Positions 8,769-19,872 of a stretch of 64,000 bases of DNA are shown here, in pieces. The notes beneath the pieces were generated by a model. That model was not told where the DNA came from and searched no databases. It saw nothing but the letters and a program-made list of their open reading frames with translations. The stretch is from Glycine soja (taxonomy: Eukaryota > Streptophyta > Magnoliopsida > Fabales > Fabaceae). The stretch is taken from positions 17,579,020 through 17,643,019 of the forward strand of contig NC_041019.1 of assembly GCF_004193775.1 (NCBI RefSeq). The letters are read 5' to 3'. The translations under genes were made by a program, and so were the position numbers. How positions within the stretch are numbered: the stretch's first letter is position 1; each line of letters opens with the position of its first letter.

Positions 8769-11700
8769 TCACGAGCCTTGACCTCCGCTCTTCCTTCCCG
8801 CAACGCTTTTCCTTATGTCAGCTTGTGTGGGTTTATAGCCTAACCCAAACATCCCACGGTTTCCTCTGGCGCTTACTAGGCTGGTTTTGCCGCCGTTGTC
8901 ATTGCCTAAACCCATTCCGGGCTCGTAACCATTCCCCAACATCACCCAGGCCACCATCACCGCCGTATCAGACAGGCAAGGTTGCCCAAAGAAGGAATCT
9001 ACGGAGGCAATGCTTACTACCTCAAAAGACTGGAAGGCTGTTTCTAATGACTCCTCCGGGGCTTCCACATACGGCATAGAGGACAGGCAACTCACCAAGA
9101 TGTCTTCCTCGCCCGATACGCTAACCAAATGCCCCTCTACTACGAATTTCAATTTCTGATGGAGTGTAGAAGGAACGACTCCCACCGAGTGGATCCACGG
9201 GCATCCCAAAAGGCAGCTGTAAGCGGGGTTAATATCCATTATTTGAAAGGTAAACTGACAGGTATTAGGGCCTATCTGTACAGGGAGGTCGATCTCTCCC
9301 CTAACCTCTCGGCGGGTGCCGTCGAAGGCACGGACCACCATGGAACTTGGCTTTAGATGAGAAGCATTAAACGATAATTTCTCCAAAGTGCTTCTGGGCA
9401 TTACGTTTAAACTAGAACCGTTATTGATGAGCACCTTGGCCATGATGTGGTCCATGCATTTGACTGATACATGGAAAACCCTGTTATGCCCTCTCCCCTC
9501 GGCAAGGATTTCTTCTTCGGCGAAGGCGAGATAGTTGTTGGCGGTGATATTATTGATGAGTCCTCCAAAGCCTTCCACAGAGATATCTTGGGCCACATGA
9601 GCTTCGTTCAAGAATTTTACTAGCAAAGTCCGATGAGGCTCAAAGCTCATGAGTAGTTCCAAAAGAGAGACCCTGGCCGGGGTTTTGTTGAGCTGCTCAA
9701 TGACCTTGAACTCGCTTTGCTGAATAATGCGGAGAAACTCGCTTGCTTCCTCTAGCGACACTTCCTTCTTGCCACAGCCATCCAATTTCTCCGGAAGACC
9801 TTTCACTGGAATATCCTCGTTCGGAGTGAGGGTCGTCTTGTCATTTTGTTCTTTCACCACCTTTGCCTTCCCCTTAACGTTTGCGGGTTGTGTCGACAGG
9901 TCGGGGGGTGCAAACATGCGACCGCTACGGGTCACACCGCTTAGCCCCGTGATATTGGTCACCTTAGCTGACAACGAGCTGATGTCGGTGGCCTCTTCTT
10001 TCTTTTCACTTGGAGGTGCATACCTCCACGGGACTACGTGGCTGTTTCGGTATGGGAAAGGAGCAGGTTTAACTACCGAGGGGTATCGGGGCTTTTGTGG
10101 AGCTGCGTCCTTGGTGAAATATATCACCAAAGGTTTAGGCCTCCCAAAACTTCTTTCATCTGTGGACTGCATACATATATACTGCTCTTCCCTCCCCTCA
10201 TCGCCGACTTCCAGTCGGCCTTGATCTATCATCTGTTGCAACAAGTCCTCCACTGTTAAACATGTTTCCATGTTATGTAGCTCGTCGGGATGCAACAAAC
10301 AAGAATCCTCTTCATGCCCACCGTGGGGAATTACACCCCCTTTTTGTAGGGCCTCAGAGATGAACCTCCTAGGGGTCGCCACGTCCTTTAAAGGCTTAGA
10401 CCTGTGTGGCCTATCCGACTCAATGGCATTAACTGCTCCCCCTCCATGATTGGCAAGCGGTTTTGTTTTCACGTTGGGCCGATCCTCTTGAAACGTCAGC
10501 CATCCGGTGTCTATCAAGTGTTGGACCTTGTATTTAAGGGCCAGACATTTTTTGGTGGAGTGGCCCGGGGTTTTCCCATGGTACGCGCAAGTTGCGTCGG
10601 GGTCATACCATTTTGGGAAAGGATGTTGGTAGATCTTCCCGGGAGTTATTACGACCATTTGGTTGGCGATGAGGGACGGCAAGAGATCTTCGTACGTCAT
10701 TGGGATCGGGGTGAATTCTGGAATCGGCCTCGGGGGAAAGTTCCTCATCGCGTTGGAACTGGCACCAAAGTGGGCATTGTCGGCCGAGCGAGTCGTGGTT
10801 GGAGCTGGAGCTTGGGGGGCCTCCCTCTGGATGGGGGCGGGCACTCTAGGCTGTATAGGTGCTGAATTGGAGGAGTTCCCGGCGCGAGCTGAGAAGCTCG
10901 GATGATGTTGCGCGTATTGATGGGTTCCATGAGAGGTCTGCGGGGGTTTGACCCATGCGGGCGCCAAAGTGACGGCATGGGTATCTCCTTCCTTCCTTTT
11001 TGCCCCAGTTGCTCCAATTCTCCTAGCATTGGTACTTTTGAAGGAGACGTAATCGAACTTCCCTATCTTCAACCCTACTTCGATTCTTTCCTCGGCAAAT
11101 ACCAAGTCCGTGAAGCTGGAAGGCATGTAGCCTACCAACTTCTCATAGTAAAATACTAGCAAGGTGTCTACCATCATGGTAATCATCTCTCTTTCGACCA
11201 TGGGAAGGGCCACTTGTGCTGCCAGGTCTCTCCACCACTGAGCGTACTCTTTAAAGGTCTCACTCTCCTTCTTAACCATGTTCTGTAGTTGAGTGCGATC
11301 GGGAGCCATATCGGAATTATACTGATATTGCCTCAGGAAGGCAGTAATCAGATCCTTCCAAGTACGAATGCGGGAAGCTTCCATATTAGTGTATCAAATA
11401 ACCGCGGGTCCAACCAAGCTATCTTGGAAAAAGTGCATTAACAACTTTTCATCCCTAGAATGCGCCCCCATCTTGCGACAATACATCTTTAGATGGTTCT
11501 TAAGACAAGTCGTCCCTTTGTACTTGTCAAAATCAGGTACCTTGAATTTTGAGGGGATGACGACATCCGGTACCAAGCAAAGATCTGTCATGTTCGTGAA
11601 CGGATAGTCACCAAAGCCTTCAACAGCTCTCAATCTCTCCTCGAGGAGATCAAGTTACCTTCTTTCTTTCGCCGCCGGGGGTGGTCCTTCTGTGGACAAG

Positions 11701-12194
11701 AATATTGGCTGTGTTATGGGGTTGTGCTAAGGCAATGTGTTGGGTGTCGGCCCCTCGACGGGGATCGGGGGGTAGAAATCGACATCCCTTTAGGCATACT
11801 CTCGATGATCTTCATAGACCTCGTCGGGCTGTCGAGGAGGCTCCCCTTCAAGGATGGGGGAAGAGGCATGACCCGCGTCATCATGCATGACTGGTAGCGT
11901 GTAATTAGGCGGTAATCCATAAGGGTAAGCCACCTGGTTGTATCCCAAATGGGGGTTGCTGTTGTGCCCCATCGTGCTTCTTTCTCGTCCTACCGGGTTT
12001 GGGGGAGGATGGTGCACGGTAGCTAGGAGAGTTGGGTCTGCTTCGGCAGCCGAACTAACAGTGGCAACGGTGGCCACGTTTTTCTCCATGAGTTGTCTCA
12101 TTCCTAACATGGCCTCCATCATGGAAGCCATTTGCTCTTTCAAAGCCGACATGTCGGCTTTCATCTGTTCCTGCGTCTCCTCTTGATCACCCAT
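8769..12194 (-). pseudogene. Gag-protease polyprotein with C-terminal G-patch, Tat element
   Basis: It starts MGDQEETQEQMKADM at 12194, followed by a Met-rich helix and a Pro-rich linker. The gag core (DFDKYKGTTC, CRKMGAHSRDEKLLMHFFQ, TWKDLITAFLRQYQYNSD, FKEYAQWWRDLAAQ) spans about 11560-11080. A Cys/His-rich segment (CAYHGKTPGHSTKKC) lies near 10550. The aspartic protease is near 9450-9150; its active site reads LINNGSSLNV, with Asn where catalytic Asp is expected (9423-9425). A G-patch (GYEPGMGLGNDNGG, FGLGYKPT) ends the protein at about 8930-8800. One frame is kept throughout, broken by nonsense codons near 11787, 11720, 11655 and 11385. Gag forms the particle; a G-patch suggests RNA or helicase contact, by inference. 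A second plus-strand Tat gag in this window starts with a similar Met-rich helix. Confidence 0.88.
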
Positions 12195-12464
12195 CGTTCT
12201 AGATTTGGATCTGGTGCAATAGGGATGCCTTGGGGCACGTTTAGTTATGGTGTTTTTCCTAAAAAAACCAAACGTGAGGAGTAGGTAAAAAATGAATGCA
12301 TGCTATAGATAAAATGCGGGAGTGATTTGATTCGCATCGATCTTTGGAGTAAAAACATGGGATAAACTCATTTTATTCAGAAATTTATAACTAGTCAAGA
12401 TTCGAGTGAACGTACAAACTTCCTAGCGGTTTCTAATTATATGGGCCATTAAATCTATCATATG
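12195..12464 (-). other. Spacer between ORF1 and gag
   Basis: About 270 AT-rich non-coding bases separate the ORF1 stop from the gag ATG. No ribosome-access or splice signal is obvious. Confidence 0.6.
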
Positions 12465-14204
12465 CTAACAGTAGCTGAGAAGTTCGTGGATCTCCTCGGG
12501 GGCGGAGTAGGTGTCCGCCATCGCTTTGGCCTTGGCTAGCAATCGGGGAAGTTCTTGACTCCCGTTCAAGGTAAGAGCAAACCGGTCCATCCACATTGTT
12601 GCCTCTTGATGTAACGAGTCGATCACCCTTCCTCTAGCCTTCTTTTCCGCGTACACTTGGGCATACTCGTCCACCACTCTATGCTCGTGGGCCGTGGCTA
12701 GATTTAGTTCTTCTTGGTACCTGCTGATGATGGCTAGCATGTTGGTCTCTGTCTCGCATAAACGTTGAGACAAGTTTCTTTTGGACCTTGAGCAAACCTT
12801 CAACTCAACTTTCAAGATCAAACTGTCTACTCGTGATTGGTCCCTTTCCTCTCTCCGGAGCTTAAGCTCGCTGTTGCTGCCCCACAGAGCCCCTCGGAAC
12901 TTGTTCCGGCCATGCTCTTCCCTACGAGCCCTCTTGGTCTCTTGTTCCAAGGCCTTGGTGGTAGCTATATTTATATCTCTCAGTTCGGCATTCTCCTTTC
13001 GGATCTTCAGAGCTGCTGATTTGAACCTTTCTTTGACTGTTTGGGCTTGCTCGAGTTCTGCCCTAAGGGCCTGCACCTCTTCGTCTTCCTCTGGTGCCTC
13101 AACTTCCTCCCTTTTAGCAGTTCTCAAACTCGGGAGCCAATCCAAACCTTGCACGTGGGCTTTCAACCACTTACGGTAGCCACCGATGGGCCCATTGTTA
13201 CTGCCCCTAAGTTCTTTGTCCATCTTTTGCACCACCTCCCATGCCTTGCGGACCTTCTGAAGTGTCTCCACGTTGGTCTTATTGAAACCTCATGAAATGA
13301 CTGGCGCGAGCTCTTCCTCTAGTGGTGCCCCTCTCATGGGGTAGCCAAGTTGCCTTATAGCAAGAACGGGATTGTAACTGATGCAACCCCTTGTCCCCAT
13401 CAAGGGAACATTCGAAAATCCTCCACACGAAATAAGAACCCCGATTCTTCCTTCTTTCCATCGAGGGAACCAGTTGACAGACGCTCCTTCTTTGTTTGCT
13501 AAGAGTCGGTCCCAATTTGCCCCTACTTTCTCTCTGCATGAACGGTGGCTTTCTAGTGGGCAAGCATGCCTCACCTCTTGGCGAAAAAGGTGTGAAACCA
13601 ATCATACATAAAGAGCCGGAGTACAGCAAACAATCCTCGTACTGCTCTTCTCACATCTCCGGTTGAAGGTGTCATATAGGTCGGCTAGCATAGCGACAAC
13701 CAGGCTTTCCTTGTGGTCATGATAGGCGAGAAAAGTGTCGATCGCTGCTAGGTCCACCAACTCATCCACATTTGGAAAGAGGAATCCTCCGAATATCAAC
13801 AGTGTGAGAATGTCTATGAACGGGGCCCATTCGCCTCTACCTGCCAAGATTCTTGCTTTTGCCTCTAAACATTTTCTCGGTATCCCAACCACCCCATTTT
13901 CGACTTGCTTTCTATGGTCTAATTCCTGCACCAAGATTTGGACTATCTTAGAAATTCTAGCTAATGAGGGATAGAACCCTGAGAAGAGGTATGGTCTCCT
14001 TCCCCCTAGAGGACATCCTAGGATCTCTTCAAATTCTTTCGCCATGGGTGATAGCTGGAAGTCCCCAAAAGTGAAGCATCTCAACGGCAGATCATAATAC
14101 TGGGCAAGGGAGGCAATGGCCTCTGTGGAGACTTCTGCCATGGCTAGGTCCCAGATTTTACCGTAATCTTTGCGAAAAGCTTGCCTCTGGAGCTGACCCA
14201 TCAA
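12465..14204 (-). pseudogene. Tat/Ogre ORF1 with long coiled coil, broken by two stops
   Basis: This extra ORF upstream of gag is characteristic of Ogre-type elements; its function is unknown. The N-terminal third (MMGQLQRQAFRKDYGKIWDL, LRCFTFGDFQLSPMAKEFEE, LGCPLGGRRPYLFSG) resembles a plant-wide domain of unknown function that I recall as DUF7745-like. A middle region (KEGASVNWFPRW, RQLGYPMRG) follows. The C-terminal part (13200-12480) is strongly charged and helical (EDEEVQALRAELEQA, RKENAELRDI, RCREE-type heptads) and should form a coiled coil. The whole is one frame with two TGA stops, at 13602-13604 (Trp expected) and 13287-13289 (Arg expected). The true start may lie upstream of the first Met. 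Confidence 0.75.
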
Positions 14205-15163
14205 CTGCCCTAACTATTTTAGACTGGTGATTCCTAGGCTCTTGACCTTGACTTGATAGAACCTATTTTTAAGCGAAGGTGTTTGACTTGATCCCATGTT
14301 TTACTAAAGTGAAACAAAATCTAGTACGAATCAAAACTCCGACATCTATCATGGGTGGAATGGATGAATGCATGAAGAAATGCATTATGACATGGATGCA
14401 ATTTATGAGTACGGGGGCCCGGGAAATTGTCTCCATTTTAGATACAACGTCTCGGGGTAGCATGATGCCCGACATATGTATTTAAAAAGGTGACATGGAC
14501 CCTCCGTTGGTTTGCCAAAGAGAGGGGATCAAGACGAAACCCGTGCATGATGTATATGTGAAAGGCACAACACGGGGATGTACATAGTACGACAATATTC
14601 ACAAACAAATATAACCAAAGGGGTACACGACATTTGACTACATGCATGGCAGTGTGAAAGAATGGCACGCAGCGTGTTTGCTTCATGCCCCTATTTTAGG
14701 GACCTACATGGGAGGGAGCTAAAAGGGCTTTTAGTGATAATTCCCAAGGTGGTCATATCTCTCTTGATGGTCTCTAGAGGTATCATCCCCTTCGAAGGAC
14801 ATATTGCAGCAGTAGGGACTACTAGCAACAATATGTTATCAAAGAGAAAAACTCTAGATGAGGGTTCACTGTAATCAAGCAAGTCGGAGACCTAGCATGA
14901 TCACAGATTCACCTCCTCTCCTTATGTTCCTACGAACCCAGGTATATGGCCCTTTTTCAACTCACCGTGTGTGCAAATAGTGCTGGTGTTTGTGTGCATC
15001 AAATGAATAAATATTTACCTCATGCATACATTTTAAAACGCACTAAAAGCCTCAAAGAGTTATATATACAAGAACATAAGAAAAAAAGACAAAGAAAACG
15101 AACAAAAGGGAAGTCATAGTAAGGAAAGCGCACTGATTGATTGGCCTAACTCTCTAACAATAG
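14205..15163 (-). other. 5' leader of the Tat element
   Basis: Non-coding sequence lies between primer site and ORF1. The segment near 14680-14710 (minus: gtccctaaaataggggcatg) recurs at 55282-55302 in the plus-strand Tat element, also downstream of its primer site. This shows the leaders are homologous. Confidence 0.7.
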
Positions 15164-15181
15164 TCCCCAGTGGAGTCGCCA
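15164..15181 (-). other. Primer-binding site, tRNA-Arg type
   Basis: The minus strand reads TGGCGACTCCACTGGGGA, two bases inside the LTR end. The 3' end of plant tRNA-Arg(ACG), as I recall it (...TCCCCAGCGGAGTCG plus CCA), is complementary with one mismatch. This marks 15184-16989 as the 5' LTR of the minus-strand element. Confidence 0.85.
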
Positions 15182-15183
15182 AC

Positions 15184-16989
15184 TATCGCAACCTACCCTT
15201 CGGCGGGAGGGCGACGCGAGACTCACGGGTGCATCTTCCAAGAAAGGAATACGCGCAGAGTCGCCACCAACATTTATTTAAGGAAAACGTCGAAAAGAAC
15301 CGGAAAAGACGTGGTCTACGAACTTTAAGTGAAAGGTTCGGGAGTTGTATTTATGGACAGGGAAGGTATTAGCACCCTACACGTCTGTTGTAAGGGACGG
15401 CAGCCTTTAATCAAATGTGCAAACATGACTTCAATTTGTGTTATCTTCCCCTTTTTTATGTTCTTATGTCTTTTTATGCCTTTTCTATTTTTTATCTTTT
15501 TGTGGTCGACGGGGGTGTTTCCCCTTGCTCCTACGTATTCCTCAATTGTGATAAGGAAATCAGACCTACGTAGTTCTTTGAGAACCAAACGGTGGTTAAT
15601 TTGTTTTTATCCTTTTTTTGCGAAATATATTTTTATTGAATGAAAGGTCATTTAAGGAATTGGACCATTTAAATAATCCTTCGATTCTTTTGAAAGGAGA
15701 GAAAACATTAAGGTATTGGACCATTAATGATCTCTTGTTATTTTTTAAAGAGGTAATAAAACTACGTGTTGATTTTAGGCTTTTTAGAAATCTACGTTCA
15801 AACAATAAAGGCGGAAAAGACCATTTTAAGACGTTGGACCTTAAAAATGGCTTTTTTAGGTAATGACAAAAGTTTGATTTATGAATTGGTTTTAGTCTTA
15901 GTTTCACTTTGTTTATTAGTCAATTCGATTAAGAAAGAGAAATCCCAAAGAAAAAACGTCCGATTGATTTTTTTGGATTATTTTACTAAAAGATATTTTA
16001 TTATTATTATATTATTATTTGGCTTCTTTTTTGCTTTTAAATGTGGTTATGGCATGACCGAACGGTCAGATTTCATTTTAACAGAAATTAAAAGATGTTA
16101 CAATTCGAATGATCGATGGAAATTTATTTTATTTTTTGATTAGACGAGAAAATGACTTAAATAAATGACTAAAGCACGTCAAAAGGGGTTACGGAAAGTA
16201 AATGAAATGAAAATAAAAGCGCGCGAAACAAGTGAGGACCACCAAGGGTACATAGAATGAATTGAAAAGTTCGATTTCGGGAACTTACCGGTTGAAGACC
16301 GAAGAAGGACGAAGAACAATGAAGAATGGTGGAAAATCTTCGCGAAATCACCCACGGAAACGTCTCGGAAGCATTACGGAAGCGCCTCGGCTTGGATTTT
16401 CTTCACGGAAACAATTCTTCTCACTAATTTTAAGTGATTCTCAGATACCAGGAGGGTTGAACATTTTTGTTCTTCCCTCCTCCCCCTATTTATAGGAAAA
16501 TGAGGGAAGAGCTTGCCAACCAGCTCGCCTAGGCGAGCTAGGTTGCTTCCTCATGAAGGCACCGCCTTCTGGAGGAACTTCCTGGAAGGCCCAAGTGGGC
16601 CTAGTTGCTATTTGCACCCCCTGTTTACTAAATACACCCCCTGCCTTTTTTTGCTGATTCTTTTTCCGTAACGTTACGGAACTTTACGAATTATGTAACG
16701 ATACTTGTTTTCTCTCCGTAATGTCACGGAACCTTACGGATTACGTAATCATCCCTTTTTTGGCTTTCAGAATGTTACGGAACTTCACGAATTGTGCATT
16801 AACACTTCTTTTTGACTTTCGACATGTCACGGAACTTTACGGATTGTGCAACAATGCTTTCTTTTTACTTCCAGCATGTCACGGAACTTCACGGATTGTC
16901 TAATGATGGGTGCCAAGTATCTCGAAGTGGTCAAACGAGGGTCGCATCCCGACAAACAGATGGTCCCCGAACGAAATTAGGGTATGACA
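15184..16989 (-). mobile_element. 5' LTR of the Tat element (1806 bp)
   Basis: In minus orientation it begins TGTCATACCCTAATTTCG at 16989 and ends GGTTGCGATA at 15184 (canonical CA changed to TA). The same family forms the LTR at 53232-54868 and the solo LTR at 61984-63652. Near the middle are the palindrome agctcgcctaggcgagct (16522-16539) and a TATA box. Towards the 3' end there are three imperfect palindromes with a ttggacc core (15649-15850). Confidence 0.9.
16486..16495 (-). promoter_or_regulatory. TATA box of the Tat LTR
   Basis: The minus strand reads CTATAAATAG, about 27 bases downstream of the GCTCGCCTAGGCGAGC palindrome. The same pairing occurs at 53744-53753 and 63124-63133, so this is the likely core promoter of the element. 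Confidence 0.75.
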
Positions 16990-17126
16990 CTTACCTATTA
17001 CCAATTAGTTTTTATCTTATCTTTCACACCTCTTTTAGTGTTTACTTTGGCTAGTTTCAACCATAGTTTCTTTGACCTTTTGTTTTCAAACCCCAAACAA
17101 GAAAGAACCACAACTTAGAAACCAAC

Positions 17127-18234
17127 ATGACTCTTCATTATTCATCTAGTGTTAATGGTGAGGGTTCTACTCCTAAGGACCCCTTGTATAAGATATTAGA
17201 TGAGTTGAGATCCCTTAAGTTGTGGAAAGAAAAACAAGAGAGAAAAGAAAAAGGAAAAAAAAGAGTGGAAGAAATAAGTCAAGATGAAAAAGAGAAAATA
17301 AGGGAAAAAGAAAGAAGGAAAATACTAAAAGAGTTAAGAAAAGAAAAACATGCCTCCTATAGTAGTCATAACTCTTGCAAGAGCCTAAGTGAAGAACTTC
17401 GTTATTATTATGAAGGAAGGCATAGGACACATCTTAGACCTCACTCCCATTGGAGAGAAAAGGAAAGAAAGCCTCAAGAGGTTAACATTAACCTCCCATA
17501 CTTCCATGGGAAGGACAATGTAGAGGCTAACTTAGATTGGGAAATAAGGGTAGAGCAACAACTTAAAAGGAAGTCTACTTCAAAATCTTATGGCGCTCAC
17601 TCTTATCCAAATAAAGACCAAGGTCAAGGCAACTTAGGGGTGACAACTTCTAAGCCCAAAGATGATAAGGGGAAGACTATAGAAAAGTAACCCCTTAAGG
17701 CTAGTATGCAAGAGAAGACTAGCTCCATAAAGTGCTTTAAATGTCTTGGAAGAGGGCACATTACTTCTCAATGCCCCACCAATAAAACCATGATTATGAG
17801 GGGCCAAGACATTTATAGTAGCCAAGATGAGGCTACTACTTCACCTTCCTCTAGTGAAAGTGAAGAAGCAAAAGGAGAAGAATCTAGTGAAAAAATCTAC
17901 TCCCAAGAAGAAGGACAACTTTTAATGGTTAAGGAAGAGTGTAAGGAGGTAAGTGTCTCCTCCAAGAGGTTAGCTAATAAGGAAAGTCATTTTGAAATAA
18001 AGAAAAATATTAAAGAAACTTCCCCTCTTAGACAACCTTCACATCTTCTCCTTTGTAAAAATACATTTGTTAGCACTGCCACACCTCTTGGGCTTGAGGT
18101 TATTCCTCAAGTAAAGGAGTTGTTGGATGAGGGTTTGGTTCGTAAGAGCTTAAATCCTTGTGCTTTACTGGTGCCTGAAATAGGTATTATTAGGCACCAA
18201 ATCCCTAAAATAAGTGATATGATGAATATGTTGA
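17127..18234 (+). pseudogene. Chromovirus gag with zinc knuckle, gag core deleted
   Basis: The product begins MTLHYSSSVNGEG, continues with a Lys/Glu-rich helical stretch (about residues 30-75) and INLPYFHGKDNVEANLDWE. It then jumps directly to RVEQQLKRKS. In relatives the capsid core lies between those two segments, so roughly 100 or more codons are missing near 17545. A zinc knuckle CFKCLGRGHITSQC (CX2CX4HX4C, about 17731-17772) binds RNA in the family. A TAA at 17688-17690 breaks the frame, which then continues. After the acidic EESSEKIYSQEEGQLL segment the protease is missing and a fragment of the RT start appears (PQVKELLDEGLVRKSLNPCA, about 18108-18170). Confidence 0.75.
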
Positions 18235-18649
18235 GTGTTGCAACCCTCTGTTGTAAAATTAGTCATGCACCCAAGGGCCTCATTAGGTAGGGTTGTTCTT
18301 ATTTTTGGTTTAATTACAAACTTAGGTGCTCATATGGGACACCTTAGGTTTGTCGTATTTTTTTGTAGGAATAATCAACATGAAAATATAGAAAAAGTTA
18401 TGCTTTATTGCTTTACTTTCCTTAATTTTTTTAAATAGTGATCAAGGGGTTCCCGCAGACCCTAAGAGAATAAAGGTCATTCCTGATTGGCCCACTCCAC
18501 CAAGTACCAGGGAAATCTGGGGCTGCCATGACTTAACAAACTTTTACAAAAGGTTTGTCCCATATTTTTCTATACTTGTAGCACCATTCATTGAGTTGGT
18601 GAGGAACCATGTTCCCTCATGGGAAGATGTCCATGAAAGGGGTTTTTAG
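18235..18649 (+). pseudogene. Chromovirus RT thumb fragment
   Basis: Two frames carry the end of an RT domain. The first has GHLRFVVFFCRNNQHENIEK (about 18340-18400). The second, open from about 18437 to the TAG at 18647, has GVPADPKRIKVIPDWPTPPS and LTNFYKRFVPYFSILVAPF, the stretch that joins RT to RNase H in Ty3/gypsy pol. The palm motif, RNase H and integrase are missing. A frameshift near 18436 separates the parts. Confidence 0.75.
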
Positions 18650-18815
18650 ACCTTACCCTACTCTAACATACCCAACACCACTAATACATATGTTTTCATT
18701 CTTTTTACAGGTGTCGAGGGAAGGAGCCTAGAGTATGAAGAATCTCGGGATTTGAGGTCAAATCCTTTCCAAGATTGAGGGGATGATGCAATCCTACTCC
18801 CAAGGGTATTCGATA

Positions 18816-18980
18816 AAACCATTTAAAAAGGCATTTAAAAAGGCACTTTTCTTGGATAAAACCATTTAAAAAGGCACTTTTCACATCCATTTGATAGAGT
18901 TTAAAGTCCATTATGGATGCAAAAGCTAATAACAATCTAATGGCTTCTAATCTGGCTACTGAAGCATATGTTTCCTCATA
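18816..18980 (-). pseudogene. Copia RT fragment, downstream part
   Basis: The minus strand reads YEETYASVARLEAIR, then LLLAFASIMDFKLYQMDVKS and AFLNGFIQEK, the palm entry of copia RT. It continues exactly where the upstream part (19873-20127) stops at GYNQKEGID. After FIQEK the segment is locally duplicated (CLFKCLFKWFY, repeated aaaccatttaaaaaggca at 18815-18880). It is then cut off before the YVDD region. Confidence 0.8.
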
Positions 18981-18985
18981 ATCTA

Positions 18986-19872
18986 TGATGCAATCCTACC
19001 CCCCAAGGGTATTCGATAGAAGACTCCAAGAGGATTGAGCTAGAGCTGCTAAAGAAGGCCCTGGGGTTCTCATAAACCTAAGGGTAGATTTTTTTAGCCC
19101 ATGGGCCAAGGTTGGGTCCACTCTTCTTTATAAATATTAGAATAGGTTTTTCCATCTTTTTGGGCTTGTATTTTGGCCATTCTTGTAATATAGGGTTTTA
19201 GCCTTGTATTTCAGGGCATTTTGAGTAGTCTTTGTAGTAGGGACTTTTTTTTTGTATTTTCATGTATTTTGGCATGGGGTGAGCTTAGCTATTATAGGGG
19301 GTGTGTAGCTAAGCTCTAGCTTCTCATCTTAAAGAGGTGAGCTTAGTTATTAGAGAGGTGTATGTAGCTAAGCTCTAGCTTCTCTAGGAATCTTCTCAAG
19401 GAGGTGAGCTTAGTTATTAGAGGGGTGTGTGTAGCTAAGCTCTAGCTTCTCAAGGAAGTTTTCTCAAAGAAGCTTCTCAAGGAAGTTTTCTCAAGAAAGC
19501 TTCTCAAGGAAGCTACCTAGTCTATAAATAGAAGCATGTGTAACACTTGTTGTAACTTTGATGAATGAAAGTCTAATGAGACACACTTCAAAGTTCCACT
19601 TCTCTCCCTCTTTTATTCCTTCAATTTCGTGCTCCCCCCTTCTCTCTTTCTCTTCCTCCATTAAAGCATCCTCTTCAAGCTTCTTATCCAAGGAACATTC
19701 TTGGTGATGAAGCTCCTTCTTCCACGGCTTATTCCCTAGTGGATGGTGTCTCCCCTCTCCTCTTCTCCTTTTCCTTCCGCTGCATCTCTATGGTTGAAAA
19801 TCACCATTCAAGGACCTCATTGAAGCTCGAAGATCCAGCCTCCATAGAAGCTCCACAAGCAAGCTTCCATCA
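18986..19872 (+). mobile_element. Solo LTR of the chromovirus family, TSD ATCTA
   Basis: It begins TGATGCAATCCTACC and ends CTTCCATCA. ATCTA flanks both sides (18981-18985 and 19873-19877), and copia RT reading resumes across it. Inside are about three tandem copies of a 60-75-bp unit (gtgagcttagttattagag ... gtagctaagctctagcttct, 19275-19450), several short ctcaaggaagtt repeats (19449-19515), and a TATA box ctataaatag at about 19521. It is related to the stub at 18784-18815, so one family contributed both. Confidence 0.9.

Larger units (their letters stand above)
4340..16989 (-). mobile_element. Ty3/gypsy Tat/Ogre-lineage LTR retrotransposon, 3' LTR not found
   Basis: The order along the minus strand is LTR (16989-15184), tRNA-Arg primer site, leader, ORF1, gag-protease, intron-like spacer, RT, RNase H, second RNase H, integrase, 3' untranslated region. 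ORF1 upstream of gag, a spacer between protease and RT, and a second archaeal-type RNase H before integrase are established marks of the Tat/Ogre lineage. Every ORF carries stops, shifts or deletions, so the element cannot be autonomous. The element seems to have inserted into the leader of the chromovirus that resumes at 16990 (right flank CTTAC). No 3' LTR of the same type was found at its low end, so its left boundary is approximate and no TSD can be confirmed. Confidence 0.85.
16990..18815 (+). mobile_element. Deleted chromovirus-type Ty3/gypsy relic
   Basis: From left to right: untranslated leader (16990-17126), shortened gag with zinc knuckle, short RT remnants, the end of pol (near 18690-18780), a purine tract gattgagggga (18773-18783) and the first 32 bases of the 3' LTR (18784-18815, tgatgcaatcctac...). 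This LTR start matches the solo LTR at 18986, which fixes the boundary. The 5' LTR and primer site are absent, probably separated by the Tat insertion at 16989. The 3' LTR is cut off at 18815 where copia sequence begins. Confidence 0.75.

Noticed and set aside
9727..10865. Two plus-strand open frames of about 150-165 residues
   Set aside because: Antisense to the long gag-protease reading, which has conserved motifs.
15164..15181. tRNA gene
   Set aside because: Only the 18 bases complementary to a tRNA 3' end are present, next to an LTR; this is a primer site.
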